This document shows positions 1 to 9,408 of a stretch of 16,117 bases of DNA, piece after piece. The translations under genes and the position numbers were made by a program. The stretch is from Bryobacterales bacterium. GTDB taxonomy: Bacteria; Acidobacteriota; Terriglobia; Bryobacterales; Bryobacteraceae. The DNA lies in assembly GCA_003132905.1 (NCBI GenBank), contig PKZC01000451.1, positions 1 to 16,117 on the forward strand, in the 5' to 3' direction. The notes below the pieces were generated by a model that was not told where the DNA came from, did not search any database, and was given only the letters and a program-made list of their open reading frames with translations. Position 1 is the first letter of the stretch; every line of letters starts with the position of its first letter.

Positions 1-20
1 TATAACCGGACGCCAGTGAT

Positions 21-188
21 ATGAGTTATGCCCTTATCGGTCAAGGCGGGCCGCGCGGGGGCGGTAATCCGCCGCTGGCTTCCTACGAGGATGGGTCGCT
101 CTACCACCAGGCGCTAATCGAGATGTCGTTGATGCCCCAGATGAACGGGCAACCGCCTTACTCCATTTGCGACTGCAACACATTCTAA
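21..188 (+). CDS. possible small protein, 55 residues, unknown function
   Basis: ATG at 21 opens a 55-codon frame ending in TAA at 186-188, 13 bp before the glycosyltransferase. The product is glycine- and proline-rich in its first third (GQGGPRGGGNPP), then has a mixed helical-looking stretch, and ends in ICDCNTF with its only two cysteines in a C-D-C motif. The ATG overlaps a TGA (22-24) that would end an upstream reading frame coming in from outside the window, giving an ATGA junction that suggests translational coupling. No strong Shine-Dalgarno sequence is visible and I recognise no family. It could be a genuine small protein, a peptide co-expressed with the glycosyltransferase, or the tail of a frame-shifted larger gene. 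A TAA at 3-5 in the same frame means it cannot simply be an intact C-terminus extending off the window edge. Confidence 0.35.
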   Translation: MSYALIGQGGPRGGGNPPLASYEDGSLYHQALIEMSLMPQMNGQPPYSICDCNTF

Positions 189-201
189 TTAGCGGCGCTC
201 T

Positions 202-1431
202 ATGAAGCTGATCGCAATCGGCTTCAACACTTTCGGCACGGGCTTAACCCGTGTAATGCATAGCATCCTGCGGCGTCTGGCGAGCCGGCACGAGATTCAT
301 TATTTGGGCATCGGCTATTCGGGCGAAATAGTCAGCGAACCCGGGCTGACTTTTCATCCCACCAATCTCAATGGAGGCGATGTATTCGCAGCGTTCCAGG
401 CCGTGCGCCTGATCGAAGAGATTCAGCCCGATTTGGTCTTCATCCTGCACGACATCTGGATGTTCGAATACTATCTTCGGATACTCGGACCGTTTCGCGA
501 CCGAGTGAAGATCGCCGCCTATATTCCGCTGGACGGAAAAATTGTTCGACCCAGCGATGCCGATCCTCTGCGCACGGCCCATCGCATCGTGGTCTACACG
601 GAGTTTGCAAGGAGGCAGTTTCAGCAGGCCTTTGAAGGCCTGAATGACGGCAGCAGTGAGTGCGTCCTGCCCGCAATCGATGTGATTCCGCACGGCGTCA
701 ATCTCGATTGTTTTTTCCCGTTCGCGGAGTTGTCGGAATCTGGCTTCGATTCGCGGGGCCGCGTTGAGGCGAAGAAGAAAGTGTTCCCCGATTTACCCCA
801 GCCGGATGAATCGTTCGTGGTGCTGAACGCCAGCCGGCCCGATCCAAGAAAGCGCGTGGATCTTACCATCGAGGGGTTTGCTATCTTCGCCGCCAACAAA
901 CCAGCTAACGTCCGCTTGTGTCTGCATCATGCCATTTTCAGGGAAAGCGAGCGTACGCAAATCCACTCTCTGATTCAACGCTATGGGATCGAGGATCGAG
1001 TGTTCGTGAACCCCTTGGGAGAACGGGTTCTTGAGGATCGTGAGCTAAACCTGCTTTACAACGCCTGCGATGTTGGCATCAACACTTCTATGGGCGAAGG
1101 ATGGGGACTGGTGAGCATGGAACATGGAGCCGCCGGCGGGGCGCAGATCGTTCCCGATCACAGCGCCTGTTCGGACCTTTGGAACGGGCGCGGCGAGCTG
1201 ATTCCGCCCGCAAGAAGTTACGTCCCGGAATTCTCGGTGCTCGAGATGGGTGAAGTTTCCGCGCAAGGCGTGGCGCAGGCTTTGGAAAACTTATATCGGG
1301 ATCCTGAGCGCCGGCGGGTGTTGTCGAAAGCAGCTTGGCGCGCAGGCCAGAACACAGCTTATTCCTGGGACGCGATCGCGGGCGAGTTCGAATCTTTGTT
1401 CGCAGCTCTTGCAAGCCAACAGCGCGAGTGA
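202..1431 (+). CDS. GT4-type (group 1) glycosyltransferase
   Basis: A 409-residue cytoplasmic glycosyltransferase of the GT-B fold, retaining type, expected to move a sugar from a nucleotide-sugar donor to an acceptor that cannot be read from sequence. The N-terminal Rossmann half includes a hydrophobic stretch with LVFILHDIW near residue 80. The linker carries IPHGVN (about residue 163). The C-terminal half opens with NASRPDPRKRVDLTIEGFA. The diagnostic E-x7-E donor-binding pair is E299 and E307 in GEGWGLVSMEHG. An insertion near residues 175-200 is rich in charged residues. The start at 202 gives the normal MKLIAIG first strand, though the Shine-Dalgarno sequence is poor. The gene stops 2 bp before the 3' end of the convergent tRNA-Ala. 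It may be co-transcribed with the small ORF just upstream. The family is confident; substrate and pathway are unknown. Confidence 0.9.
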   Translation: MKLIAIGFNTFGTGLTRVMHSILRRLASRHEIHYLGIGYSGEIVSEPGLTFHPTNLNGGDVFAAFQAVRLIEEIQPDLVFILHDIWMFEYYLRILGPFRDRVKIAAYIPLDGKIVRPSDADPLRTAHRIVVYTEFARRQFQQAFEGLNDGSSECVLPAIDVIPHGVNLDCFFPFAELSESGFDSRGRVEAKKKVFPDLPQPDESFVVLNASRPDPRKRVDLTIEGFAIFAANKPANVRLCLHHAIFRESERTQIHSLIQRYGIEDRVFVNPLGERVLEDRELNLLYNACDVGINTSMGEGWGLVSMEHGAAGGAQIVPDHSACSDLWNGRGELIPPARSYVPEFSVLEMGEVSAQGVAQALENLYRDPERRRVLSKAAWRAGQNTAYSWDAIAGEFESLFAALASQQRE

Positions 1432-1433
1432 AT

Positions 1434-1509
1434 TGGTGGACGGCGGGGGGATCGAACCCCCGACCTCTGCATTGCGAACGCAGCGCTCTCCCAGCTGAGC
1501 TAGCCGCCC
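1434..1509 (-). tRNA. tRNA-Ala (anticodon CGC)
   Basis: The minus strand folds as a full 76-nt tRNA with encoded CCA. The acceptor pairs are GGGCGGC with GCCGTCC, and pair 3-70 is G-T, the classic alanine identity element. The discriminator is A. The D arm reads AGCTCAGCTGGGAGAGC, and the T arm GGGGGTTCGATCCCCC. The anticodon loop TTCGCAA, flanked by CTGCG/TGCAG, gives anticodon CGC at plus positions 1474-1476, reading GCG codons. A TAAAAT box on the minus strand (plus 1531-1536) sits about 22 nt upstream of the mature 5' end and could be its -10 element, but I see no good -35. Confidence 0.97.
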
Positions 1510-1513
1510 ACTT

Positions 1514-1540
1514 TTGACTTACGCAAACCTATTTTACTCT
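1514..1540 (+). promoter_or_regulatory. weak candidate promoter for the uvrA operon
   Basis: TTGACT at 1514-1519 lies in the short gap between tRNA-Ala and uvrA. A TACTCT hexamer at 1535-1540 follows after 15 bp, which is short spacing. A LexA-type operator is not apparent. This gap is also where the divergent tRNA promoter must lie, so the two may overlap. Confidence 0.25.
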
Positions 1541-1597
1541 AACTGCATCGCCCTCGCCCCCTGCGCGCTGCTAAAATGGAACTTCTCCCCGCGAAAA

Positions 1598-4356
1598 ATG
1601 CTTAAGCGCATCAGCGTGCACGGCGCCCGCCAACACAACCTCAAGAATATCGACGTGGAGATCCCGCGCAATACCTTCACTGTCATTACGGGGCTCAGTG
1701 GCTCCGGCAAGTCGTCCCTGGCTTTCGACACCATTTATGCGGAGGGCCAGCGCCGCTACGTGGAAACACTCTCGCCCTACGCCCGCCAGTTTCTGGATCA
1801 AATGGAGCGCCCGGAAGTGGATTCCATCGACGGCCTGAGCCCGGCCATTTCGATCGAACAGAAAACCACCAACCGCAGCCCGCGCTCGACAGTGGGCACC
1901 ATCACCGAAATCTACGACTATCTGCGCGTGCTCTATTCATCCATCGGCGTTCCGCATTGCCCCACCTGTGGTATCGAAATCTCGCGCCAGAGCACCGAGC
2001 AGATCCTGCAGCAGATCCTCACGCTGCCGGAAGGCGAGCGCATTATGATTCTTGCGCCCATTGTGCGTGGCCGAAAAGGCGAATACAAGAAGGATCTCGA
2101 AAAGCTATTCCGCCAAGGCTTTGTCCGCGCCCGTGTGGATGGCGTGCTGCGCTCGTTGGATGAGGAAATCCCGCTCGATAAGCGCAAGAATCACACCATC
2201 GAAATCGTGGTGGATCGTCTCCCGCTGAAGGCCGGCTCGGAAAAACGGCTCGAAGCTTCTATCGAAACCGCTGCCAAGCTTGCCAATGGGCTGGTCATCG
2301 TATCGGTAGTGAACGGCGAAGAGAAGCTGTATTCGCAAAAACTCGCGTGTCCGAATTGCGGCGCCAGCATTCCGCAATTGGAGCCACGATCGTTTTCTTT
2401 CAATAGTCCCTTCGGCGCGTGTGAAACCTGCCACGGGCTGGGCAGCATCTGGAGCTTCGACCCCGCGAAGGTCATCGTGGATTCTTCTAAGCCATTGCTG
2501 GATGGCGGACTCGGCCCCGGCGCCAGTTCCTCTTACATGCAACAGCAACTCAGCGACGGCGCGGCGCTGCTTCGCATAAAGATCAACAAGCCGTTCGAAG
2601 AGCTGCCCAAGAAGGCCCAGGCGTTGCTGCTCGAAGGCGGCAACGGATTCGACGGCATCATCAAGATTCTGGCCGACACGTATGAAGAAGCAGGTCCTGG
2701 TTATCGCGAGTGGCTGATGGACTACATGTCGCCCGCGCTTTGCCCCGATTGCCGCGGACGGCGTCTGCGTCCGGGCAGTCTCGCGGTGCGCGTCAAAGGC
2801 GCGGGTATCGCTGAACTGACCGAGATGTCCATCGACCGCGCACTCGCGGCGGTTCGAGCCTGGAAACTGAACGAGCGCGAGCAACAGATTGCCGCGCGGG
2901 TTATCGAAGAGATTCGCAATCGGCTCGAGTTCCTTACCGCCGTTGGCTTGAATTACCTGAGCTTGGCGCGTTCGGCGGCAACGCTTTCGGGCGGCGAAGC
3001 ACAGCGTATTCGCCTGGCGACGCAAATCGGCTCGAAGCTTCGCGGAGTGCTTTACGTTTTAGACGAACCGTCCATCGGATTGCACCCCCGCGATAACGAT
3101 CGGCTGCTCGATACACTGACGCGCCTGCGCGATCTCGGCAACACCGTGCTGGTTGTCGAACATGATGCCGAAACCATCGAACGAGCGGATTATGTCATCG
3201 ATCTAGGACCGGGAGCCGGACGCCTGGGCGGGCATCTGGTGGCGGCGGGCACGCCTCGCGAAATCAAAAAGAACCCCGCCTCGCTTACCGGCCAATACCT
3301 TTCGGGAGCGGTTCGCATCGATCCTCCGTCGGGCCGCCGCCGTGGTAACGGCAAGCAACTGATCGTCCGTGGCGCGCGTGAGCACAATCTCAAAGACGTC
3401 ACGGTGGAATTTCCTTTGGGCTGCCTGGTTGTGATCACCGGCGTCTCCGGCAGCGGGAAATCCACGCTGATCAATGACATTCTTTACCGCTCGCTGGCGA
3501 AAGAAATCTACGGATCGCACGACCTACCCGGCGCGCACGATTCCATTGAAGGCCTGGAAAATATCGACAAAGTGGTGGAGATCGATCAATCGCCGATCGG
3601 CCGCACGCCGCGCTCGAACCCCGCCACTTATACCGGACTCTTCACGCCCATCCGCGAACTTTACGCCATGCTGCCGGAGTCGCGCGAGCGGGGCTACAAG
3701 GCAGGCCGCTTCAGCTTCAATGCAAAGGGTGGCCGCTGCGAGGCCTGTCAGGGTGGCGGCCTGAAACGCATCGAGATGAATTTCCTTCCCGACGTTTACG
3801 TCACCTGCGATGTTTGCCACGGGCGCCGCTACAACAGTGAAACGCTGCAAGTCAAGTACAAGGGTCTTTCGGTGGCCGACTTGCTGGCTTCCACGGTGGA
3901 AGACGCAGTGCCAATCCTGGAAAACATCCCGCAGATCAATGCCAAACTGCGCACGCTGCACGATGTCGGGCTCGGCTACATCCATCTGGGCCAATCCTCC
4001 ACCACGCTCTCGGGTGGAGAAGCGCAACGCATCAAGCTGGCGCGCGAATTGAGCAAACGCCAAACCGGCCGCACGCTTTACATCCTGGATGAGCCCACCA
4101 CCGGTTTGCATTTCGAAGATATTAAGCGGCTTCTGGACGTGCTTCAACGGCTGGTCGATCTGGGCAATACTGTCATTGTGATTGAACATCAGCTGGATGT
4201 AATCAAATCGGCGGACTGGATCATCGATATGGGCCCGGAAGGCGGCGATCGCGGTGGCAGCGTGGTAGCGTCGGGAACACCCGAGCAGATCCTGCGATTC
4301 AAGAAAAGTCACACCGCCCACGCGCTCGAAAAGGCGCTGCACTCCGGAAAAGTGGC

Positions 4357-4360
<4 letters not shown>
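1598..4360 (+). CDS. uvrA: excinuclease ABC subunit A
   Basis: UvrA, the damage-sensing ATPase of nucleotide excision repair, which loads UvrB at DNA lesions. From the ATG at 1598 the protein is 920 residues, close to the family's usual 940, and begins [17 protein letters not shown] as expected. It has two ABC ATPase modules: Walker [10 protein letters not shown] and GVSGSGKST, signatures [12 protein letters not shown] and [12 protein letters not shown], Walker [12 protein letters not shown] and [11 protein letters not shown]. Zinc-binding cysteine pairs are CPNC...CETC (plus positions about 2350-2435) and CEAC...CDVC (about 3735-3820). An upstream TTG at 1514 is open in frame but would add 28 unconserved residues, so it was not chosen. 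Its TGA overlaps the next ATG (ATGA at 4357-4360), making it the first gene of a translationally coupled operon. Confidence 0.98.
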
Positions 4361-5297
<937 letters not shown>

Positions 5298-5301
<4 letters not shown>

Positions 5302-6041
5302 ACCCCGTTGACCCCTTGAGCGGCGAGCCTTTAGATCTGACGCCAGCCCCACCCGCCCACTCAAGAGAGCCTTTCTGGGATTACACCGACTTCTTGCTTT
5401 TTGCCGTTCTGGTGGGCACCAGTCTGGCCGTGTCGCTTCTCGTGGCCTTAGCGTTTTACAAGTTCAGCGTTCCGGTCCGTCTGCTGGTGGCGCAGATTTT
5501 GTGGTACGCACTGGCCTTCTCAGCGCTGAAGGCGCTGCTCTTGTTTCGATATCAGCGTCCTTTTTGGAAGTCGCTTGGTTGGCGGTCGATCCCCTTCAGC
5601 GCCGCTGCGGGCGCGCTTCTGTCGGGGCCTATACTCGTCGTCTCCATCGGCTTGCTGCAGTTTGCTTTGCGAGCGCCTGAGGTTGAGCCCCCCTTCGAAC
5701 AGATGTTTGGCTCTGGGGGCACCATCGTATTGTTCGGTATCCTGGCCGTCGTTGTCGGTCCCTTGGCTGAGGAGCTCGCCTTTCGGGGCTTCCTGATGCC
5801 ATTGCTTATTCGAAGCTTAGGGGCGGCGGGAGGAATCGTACTTACGGGGATTATTTTCGGAAGCATTCATGGCTATGAATATCAATGGTCCTGGCAGTAT
5901 ATGCTGCTCATCTCACTGGCTGGCTGCGTCTTCGGCTGGGCCAAGTATAGAACTCAATCCACTCTTGCTTCCGCGCTGATGCACTGTACTTTTAACCTCA
6001 CGCAATTTGCCGCGCTCCTCTGGCGCTCTCGGACTCTATGA
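5298..6041 (+). CDS. CPBP-family intramembrane metalloprotease
   Basis: A 247-residue integral membrane protein with a hydrophilic N-terminal tail of about 30 residues and several hydrophobic helices (around residues 33-55, 62-80, 97-120, 141-160, 170-192, 200-218). All three CPBP (Rce1/Abi-like, PF02517) motifs are present: EELAFRG with E158, E159 and R163; FGSIHG with H191; and MHCTFN with H229 and N233. These residues are the expected metal-binding and catalytic set, so the protein looks active. CPBP proteases in bacteria act in peptide maturation, bacteriocin self-immunity and anti-sigma cleavage; the target here is unknown. It shares ATGA overlaps with the genes on both sides, so it is made together with the DHS-like protein and MtnA. 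Confidence 0.93.
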
Positions 6042-7054
6042 TAGAAACCATCCAATGGACGGACTCCGGCGTCGTGATGATCGATCAAACACGCCTTCCG
6101 CGCGAAGAAGTTTACGTCACCTGCACGGATCATCTTGAGGTTGCCGAAGCAATTCGATCGATGGTGATCCGAGGCGCGCCGGCCATTGGAGTGGCGGCTG
6201 CCATGGGGATTGCGTTGGGTATGCAGCGGGCGGCATCGGTCAGCCAGTTTGACGAAATTTGCGAGACCATTCGAAGCACTCGCCCCACGGCTGTCAATCT
6301 CTTTTGGGCCATCAAACGGATGCGGAGCGTGTTCGACGAACTCGCCGGCCGCACTCTTTCAGAGATTCGCGAGAAGCTGGTCTCGGAAGCCATCCAGATT
6401 CGTCTGGAAGACATCGCCATCAACCAATGCATCGGAAAGAACGGCGCTGCGCTCATCCCGGATGGGAAAACCGTCCTGACCCACTGCAACGCGGGCGCGC
6501 TCGCAACGGCGGGCTATGGTACGGCGCTCGGCGTAATTCGCGCTGCCATCGCTTCGGGCAAAAAGATTGACGTCTTCGCCGATGAAACGCGGCCATTCCT
6601 ACAAGGCGCGCGCCTCACCATTTGGGAACTGCAGCACGATCACATTCCCGCCACGTTGATCACCGATAACATGGCCGGTCACTTCTTACATTCCGGCCGG
6701 ATTGGTTGCGTGGTGGTGGGCGCCGACCGCATCGCGGCCAATGGCGACGTGGCCAACAAGATCGGTACCTACTCGGTAGCCGTGCTGGCCAAGGAGAACA
6801 ACGTTCCTTTTTACGTTGCCGCGCCCATTTCCACTCTTGACCTGACCCTTGCCTCGGGCGAGCAGATCCCCATCGAGCAGCGTGCCGCTGCGGAAGTAAC
6901 GCACGTACACGGCGTGCCTGTTGCGCCAGAAGGCACCGCAGTGGCGAATCCGGCGTTCGACGTTACGCCGAACAGATATGTTACCGCCATCATCACGGAA
7001 CACGGCGTGGCACGCGCGCCGTATCTGGAAACTCTCCCCAAGTTGATCGGTTGA
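6038..7054 (+). CDS. mtnA: S-methyl-5-thioribose-1-phosphate isomerase
   Basis: MtnA converts methylthioribose-1-phosphate to methylthioribulose-1-phosphate in the methionine salvage pathway, which recycles the methylthioadenosine left over from polyamine and related synthesis. At 338 residues it matches the usual length. Motifs in order are [13 protein letters not shown] (about 46-58), [14 protein letters not shown] with catalytic C150, [13 protein letters not shown], and [17 protein letters not shown] with catalytic D230. The tail [14 protein letters not shown]...NPAFDVTP is typical of MtnA and separates it from eIF2B alpha-like relatives. Its ATG overlaps the protease stop by 4 bp. No other methionine salvage gene is in the window. 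Confidence 0.96.
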   Translation: MIETIQWTDSGVVMIDQTRLPREEVYVTCTDHLEVAEAIRSMVIRGAPAIGVAAAMGIALGMQRAASVSQFDEICETIRSTRPTAVNLFWAIKRMRSVFDELAGRTLSEIREKLVSEAIQIRLEDIAINQCIGKNGAALIPDGKTVLTHCNAGALATAGYGTALGVIRAAIASGKKIDVFADETRPFLQGARLTIWELQHDHIPATLITDNMAGHFLHSGRIGCVVVGADRIAANGDVANKIGTYSVAVLAKENNVPFYVAAPISTLDLTLASGEQIPIEQRAAAEVTHVHGVPVAPEGTAVANPAFDVTPNRYVTAIITEHGVARAPYLETLPKLIG

Positions 7055-7074
7055 GGCTTTGCTAGGTTAGGATC

Positions 7075-7599
7075 ATGCTTCGCACTGCTTTTTGCCTTCT
7101 GGCCGCGGCCAGCGGACTTTTGTTGGGTGCATCCGGCGAACTCTCAGACCGCCGCGCGCCTGGCTTCGCTCTGCCCGATCCCGCGTATGAGCGTTACTAC
7201 GATTTGCAGGATTATGCCGGCAAAGTAGTGCTGATTGACATCATGTCGACACGCTGCCCCCACTGCCTTTTGGCATCGACCACGTTGGAAGAAGTGAAGG
7301 CGCGCTACGGTGACAAGATCGCGATCTTAGAAGTGGTACTGCCACCAGACAACCAAGAGACGATTTCCAAGTTCATTGAGACGAACCACGTCACTGTTCC
7401 AGTGGTCTGCGACATGGGTCAAATGACGGCATCCTATTTCAAAGCCACACCCGCTACCATGCAGCATATCGAAGTTCCTCACTTGTTCCTCATCGATAAG
7501 AGCGGGATCATTCGTAATGACTTCGGCTACGACGAAACAACACGCCGAGTTTTTGAAGGTGCGGGATTGTTCGCAGAAATTGACAGGCTACTGAAGTAA
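7075..7599 (+). CDS. secreted thioredoxin-like (TlpA/AhpC-type) protein
   Basis: A 174-residue protein beginning with a short positive end and a hydrophobic stretch (MLRTAFCLLAAASGLLLGAS), which reads as a signal peptide cleaved near residue 20, so it probably acts in the periplasm. The mature part is one thioredoxin fold: APGFALPD entry strand, GKVVLIDIMSTRCPHC with redox pair C61 and C64, and a late HLFLIDKSGIIRNDFGY strand matching the cis-proline/beta-sheet region of TlpA-like proteins (VPHLF). It would reduce or exchange disulfides; its partner is unknown. It follows mtnA after 20 bp, with AGGA about 4-5 bases before the ATG, so it may be the last gene of the uvrA operon. Confidence 0.88.
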   Translation: MLRTAFCLLAAASGLLLGASGELSDRRAPGFALPDPAYERYYDLQDYAGKVVLIDIMSTRCPHCLLASTTLEEVKARYGDKIAILEVVLPPDNQETISKFIETNHVTVPVVCDMGQMTASYFKATPATMQHIEVPHLFLIDKSGIIRNDFGYDETTRRVFEGAGLFAEIDRLLK

Positions 7600-7785
7600 T
7601 TACTAACGATCTCGACGCATGGTACTCCAAGTACCCGACAACTGTCGCTTCCAAGTAACTCATCCCTAAGCATTTCACTCCAGCCAGAAGTTGGCAGCGC
7701 AATTGCTCAAGTGTTCGCAGGCTGCGGGACTTCAGATGGGTCGCCCAAATTCGGCAGCTTCCAAAAAAAGGGGGGTCATGGTTTT

Positions 7786-8049
7786 ATGAAAGCAGTAAGA
7801 GCAAGTGCGGTACAAGAAGAATTTGAGAGCGTTCTGATCGCCGAATTAGAAGAGTTGAGGAAGAGCGAGCAAGCGCTGCAGAAGATGTACCCGCGCCTCA
7901 AGAGCAAGCCTCAACTGCGCGTCCACTTCCTGGAACAACTCGCGGACATGCAGCAACGCGCGCAGCGTTTGGACGCTGTTCTGAACCCGATTGCGGCGCT
8001 GCAATTCACATCATCCGGTTTCGCGACGGCGCAGAGCTCGGTGGCCTAG
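7786..8049 (+). CDS. small helical protein, truncated YciF/DUF892-like
   Basis: The ATG at 7786 was chosen because it follows a G6 run (7770-7775) that can serve as ribosome binding site; a GTG at 7711 is open in frame but adds an unlikely Gly/Ser/Lys stretch. The product has 87 residues, nearly all in two amphipathic helices: EEFESVLIAELEELRKSEQ and LRVHFLEQLADMQQRAQRL. The pattern resembles the first two helices of ferritin-like DUF892 proteins (YciE/YciF), which respond to stress, but it is about half their length and the expected second-helix metal ligand (EEH in relatives) reads LEQ here, so iron binding is doubtful. It lies 9 bp before the DUF3309 peptide gene, an apparent two-gene unit. 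The gene call is good; the family link is tentative. Confidence 0.7.
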   Translation: MKAVRASAVQEEFESVLIAELEELRKSEQALQKMYPRLKSKPQLRVHFLEQLADMQQRAQRLDAVLNPIAALQFTSSGFATAQSSVA

Positions 8050-8058
8050 GAAACTCCC

Positions 8059-8214
8059 ATGCCACGAATGCTCTTGATGATTATTTTGATCATTTTAATT
8101 CTGGGACTTCTTCCCGCATGGCCTTATAGTACGGGATGGGGTTATTATCCCAGCGGCGGTTTTGGCCTCGTACTAATTATCGTCCTCATACTTATGCTCA
8201 TGGGCCGCGTCTAG
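8059..8214 (+). CDS. DUF3309-type small membrane peptide, 51 residues
   Basis: ATG at 8059 preceded by AGGA at 8048-8051, a good Shine-Dalgarno sequence. The 51-residue product has two hydrophobic segments (MLLMIILIILILGLLPA and FGLVLIIVLILMLMGRV) around a central WPYSTGWGYYPSGG turn. This layout, with the WPYSxGWGYxPSG core and GR ending, is the hallmark of the DUF3309 family. Members are short predicted inner-membrane peptides of unknown role, often found among stress-linked genes. The gene directly follows the two-helix protein and is probably co-transcribed with it. A different frame across the same bases (8136-8321) is judged to be a shadow. Confidence 0.85.
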   Translation: MPRMLLMIILIILILGLLPAWPYSTGWGYYPSGGFGLVLIIVLILMLMGRV

Positions 8215-8325
8215 ACCCGGAATGCCTCTTGGTGCCGCACTGTTCACGAGAGACGTTTCCGCTTGATCGGGCGCATACTCACAGATGGATTACGGTACAC
8301 TGGTGCTGTAATTCCCTCTGAGAGA

Positions 8326-8399
8326 TCCCCGGTCGTCTAATGGTAGGACAGCGGCCTTTGGAGCCGTGAATCGTGGTTCGAATCCATGCCGGGGAGCCA
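8326..8399 (+). tRNA. tRNA-Gln (anticodon TTG)
   Basis: A 74-nt cloverleaf with encoded CCA. The acceptor TCCCCGG pairs fully with CCGGGGA, the discriminator is G, and the anticodon loop CTTTGGA between GCGGC and GCCGT gives TTG at 8358-8360, reading CAA and CAG. The T loop is TTCGAAT and the D arm contains CTAATGGTAGGA. TACACT at 8296-8301 could be a -10 element, but no convincing -35 lies before it. The DNA after the CCA looks like decayed accessory sequence. Confidence 0.96.
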
Positions 8400-8955
8400 G
8401 ATCTTTGTTTTCAACTATTTCGCGATTTTCGTGTACGAGTGGTGTACGGATGCTGATTTAAGATCATTGCCGTCTAGTCGTTTTGTTCCTTTGCGTTAGT
8501 GACAGAGCCTTGATTCGAGATTCCGCAGAGCCTTGAATCGTCCGCGATTTCAATGCTCCGGCCGATCCCTGGTACCCCTTGAGGATTTTGATGTAGCTGA
8601 AACGCGGCTTCTGGAAGAAGTTCATGCTCGTGAGGTGCGGGAGTTCTTTCAGAGTTTCGGTCGACTGGCGGTTGCAAGCTTTTCCGAAGTTCGCTGTAAC
8701 AGGTGCCGCGATTCTGGGTAAAGCAACGCCCAGGTCAGCCAATCAGAGTTACCCGCCCAAGCGTAAAGACCAACGCTCTTCCACTGGAGCACCACACTTG
8801 TTACACCATGCAAGGGCCATGTTCGCACCCTACAAACGATGCGAAGGGGCTGTAGTGCCAAATTACACTGTCGCCGGACACGCCTTCTGCGCGGTCGTTC
8901 ATCTCATTCCAGTGGCGGAACAAGTGGCACCCACGAAACTTGGCACAACAGAGCA
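8400..8955. other. gene-poor region with decayed coding fragments
   Basis: No intact gene is supported here. A direct repeat GTGTACG occurs at 8431-8437 and 8442-8448, just after the tRNA. On the plus strand, from about 8578 to 8690, the frame starting at 8533 reads acidic and helical (LEDFDVAETRLLEEVHAREV) and looks like a surviving piece of a real protein, but its ends are arginine- and cysteine-rich nonsense. The minus strand of the same bases is also open, with no family resemblance. The stretch reads as degraded former coding DNA. Confidence 0.5.
8431..8448 (+). repeat. GTGTACG direct repeat next to tRNA-Gln
   Basis: Two copies of GTGTACG, 11 bp apart centre to centre, begin 32 bp after the tRNA CCA end. 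Short direct repeats in this position are common at the arm or core sites of tyrosine-recombinase attachment regions. No integrase gene is visible, so an attachment-site role is only a suggestion. Confidence 0.3.
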
Positions 8956-9408
8956 GATGTCGAAATCCACTTCTACGCCCGGTCCCTTCCGAAGGCAGCG
9001 AAAGGGCTCGTTGAGAGATTGGAATTCGACGGGAAGCCGGGAAATGATTGGGACGTGTGCCCGATCATCGCGCTTTACAGGCAGGCTCTCGCCCTTCACA
9101 TGAAAGCCGTGGTCGGTGAGGGAGGTAAGTTTCTTGCCTCGCCGATGGAGCACATTACGCTATATAAGACGCAGTCGCCGCGTTGGCTGACGCAAATCGT
9201 GTGCCAGTTCATCAAGACAGTCAGATGGGAAAGCGAGTTCAGCGCCTTGGTCCATCAACTAGAAGCGCTGGAGCCTGTTTCATGTGCCGTGCATGACGCC
9301 CTTGTCGATCTCTTGGCGGCGACGGCTGATAGTCTGGCGGCGACTTGGGATCAAAGACTGGAAAGTGGAAACCGGCATCGGAGTCAACCCGACTATTCAT
9401 TAGCTTGA
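8956..9408 (+). pseudogene. 5'-damaged HEPN-like hypothetical gene
   Basis: The frame reads DVEIHFYARSLPKAAKGLVERLEF, then NDWDVCPIIALYRQALALHMKAVVGEG, and ends in LVDLLAATADSLAATWDQR. I associate this pattern with an abundant hypothetical family in Acidobacteriota whose core (YRxALxLHxKAL) resembles HEPN helical bundles. The frame has no start codon until 8839, and the residues between are Arg/Ser-rich and unlike the family. An ATG at 8957 lies exactly where the family would begin (ATG, two extra bases, then GAA ATC CAC) but in another frame, so a small frameshift appears to have removed the start. The central part also seems shorter than I remember for the family. If translated at all, it would need the ATG at 8839. 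HEPN identity is tentative and comes from memory of the family. Confidence 0.5.

Noticed and set aside
1514..1597. TTG-initiated N-terminal extension of uvrA (28 residues)
   Set aside because: UvrA proteins begin at the ISVHGAR block, which the ATG at 1598 fits; the extension is unconserved in style and overlaps the likely promoter area.
2105..3025. Long minus-strand open frame (306 codons) opposite uvrA
   Set aside because: Arg- and Gln-rich with no recognisable motif; it mirrors the codon pattern of the strongly supported uvrA gene.
3524..4342. Minus-strand open frame (272 codons) opposite the uvrA 3' half
   Set aside because: Antisense shadow of conserved UvrA coding sequence; no family features or ribosome site.
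7621..7635. Hairpin GGTACT-CCA-AGTACC after the thioredoxin-like gene
   Set aside because: The stem is only 6 bp with moderate GC and no following T run, so it does not qualify as an intrinsic terminator.
7711..7785. GTG start giving a 25-residue extension to the two-helix protein
   Set aside because: The extension is Gly/Ser-rich, crosses the likely ribosome binding site and has no Shine-Dalgarno sequence of its own.
8740..8797. tRNA-like stretch on the minus strand (CCAGTGGAAGAGCG...)
   Set aside because: It resembles a D arm, but no anticodon stem, T arm or acceptor pairs can be formed; at most a decayed tRNA fragment.
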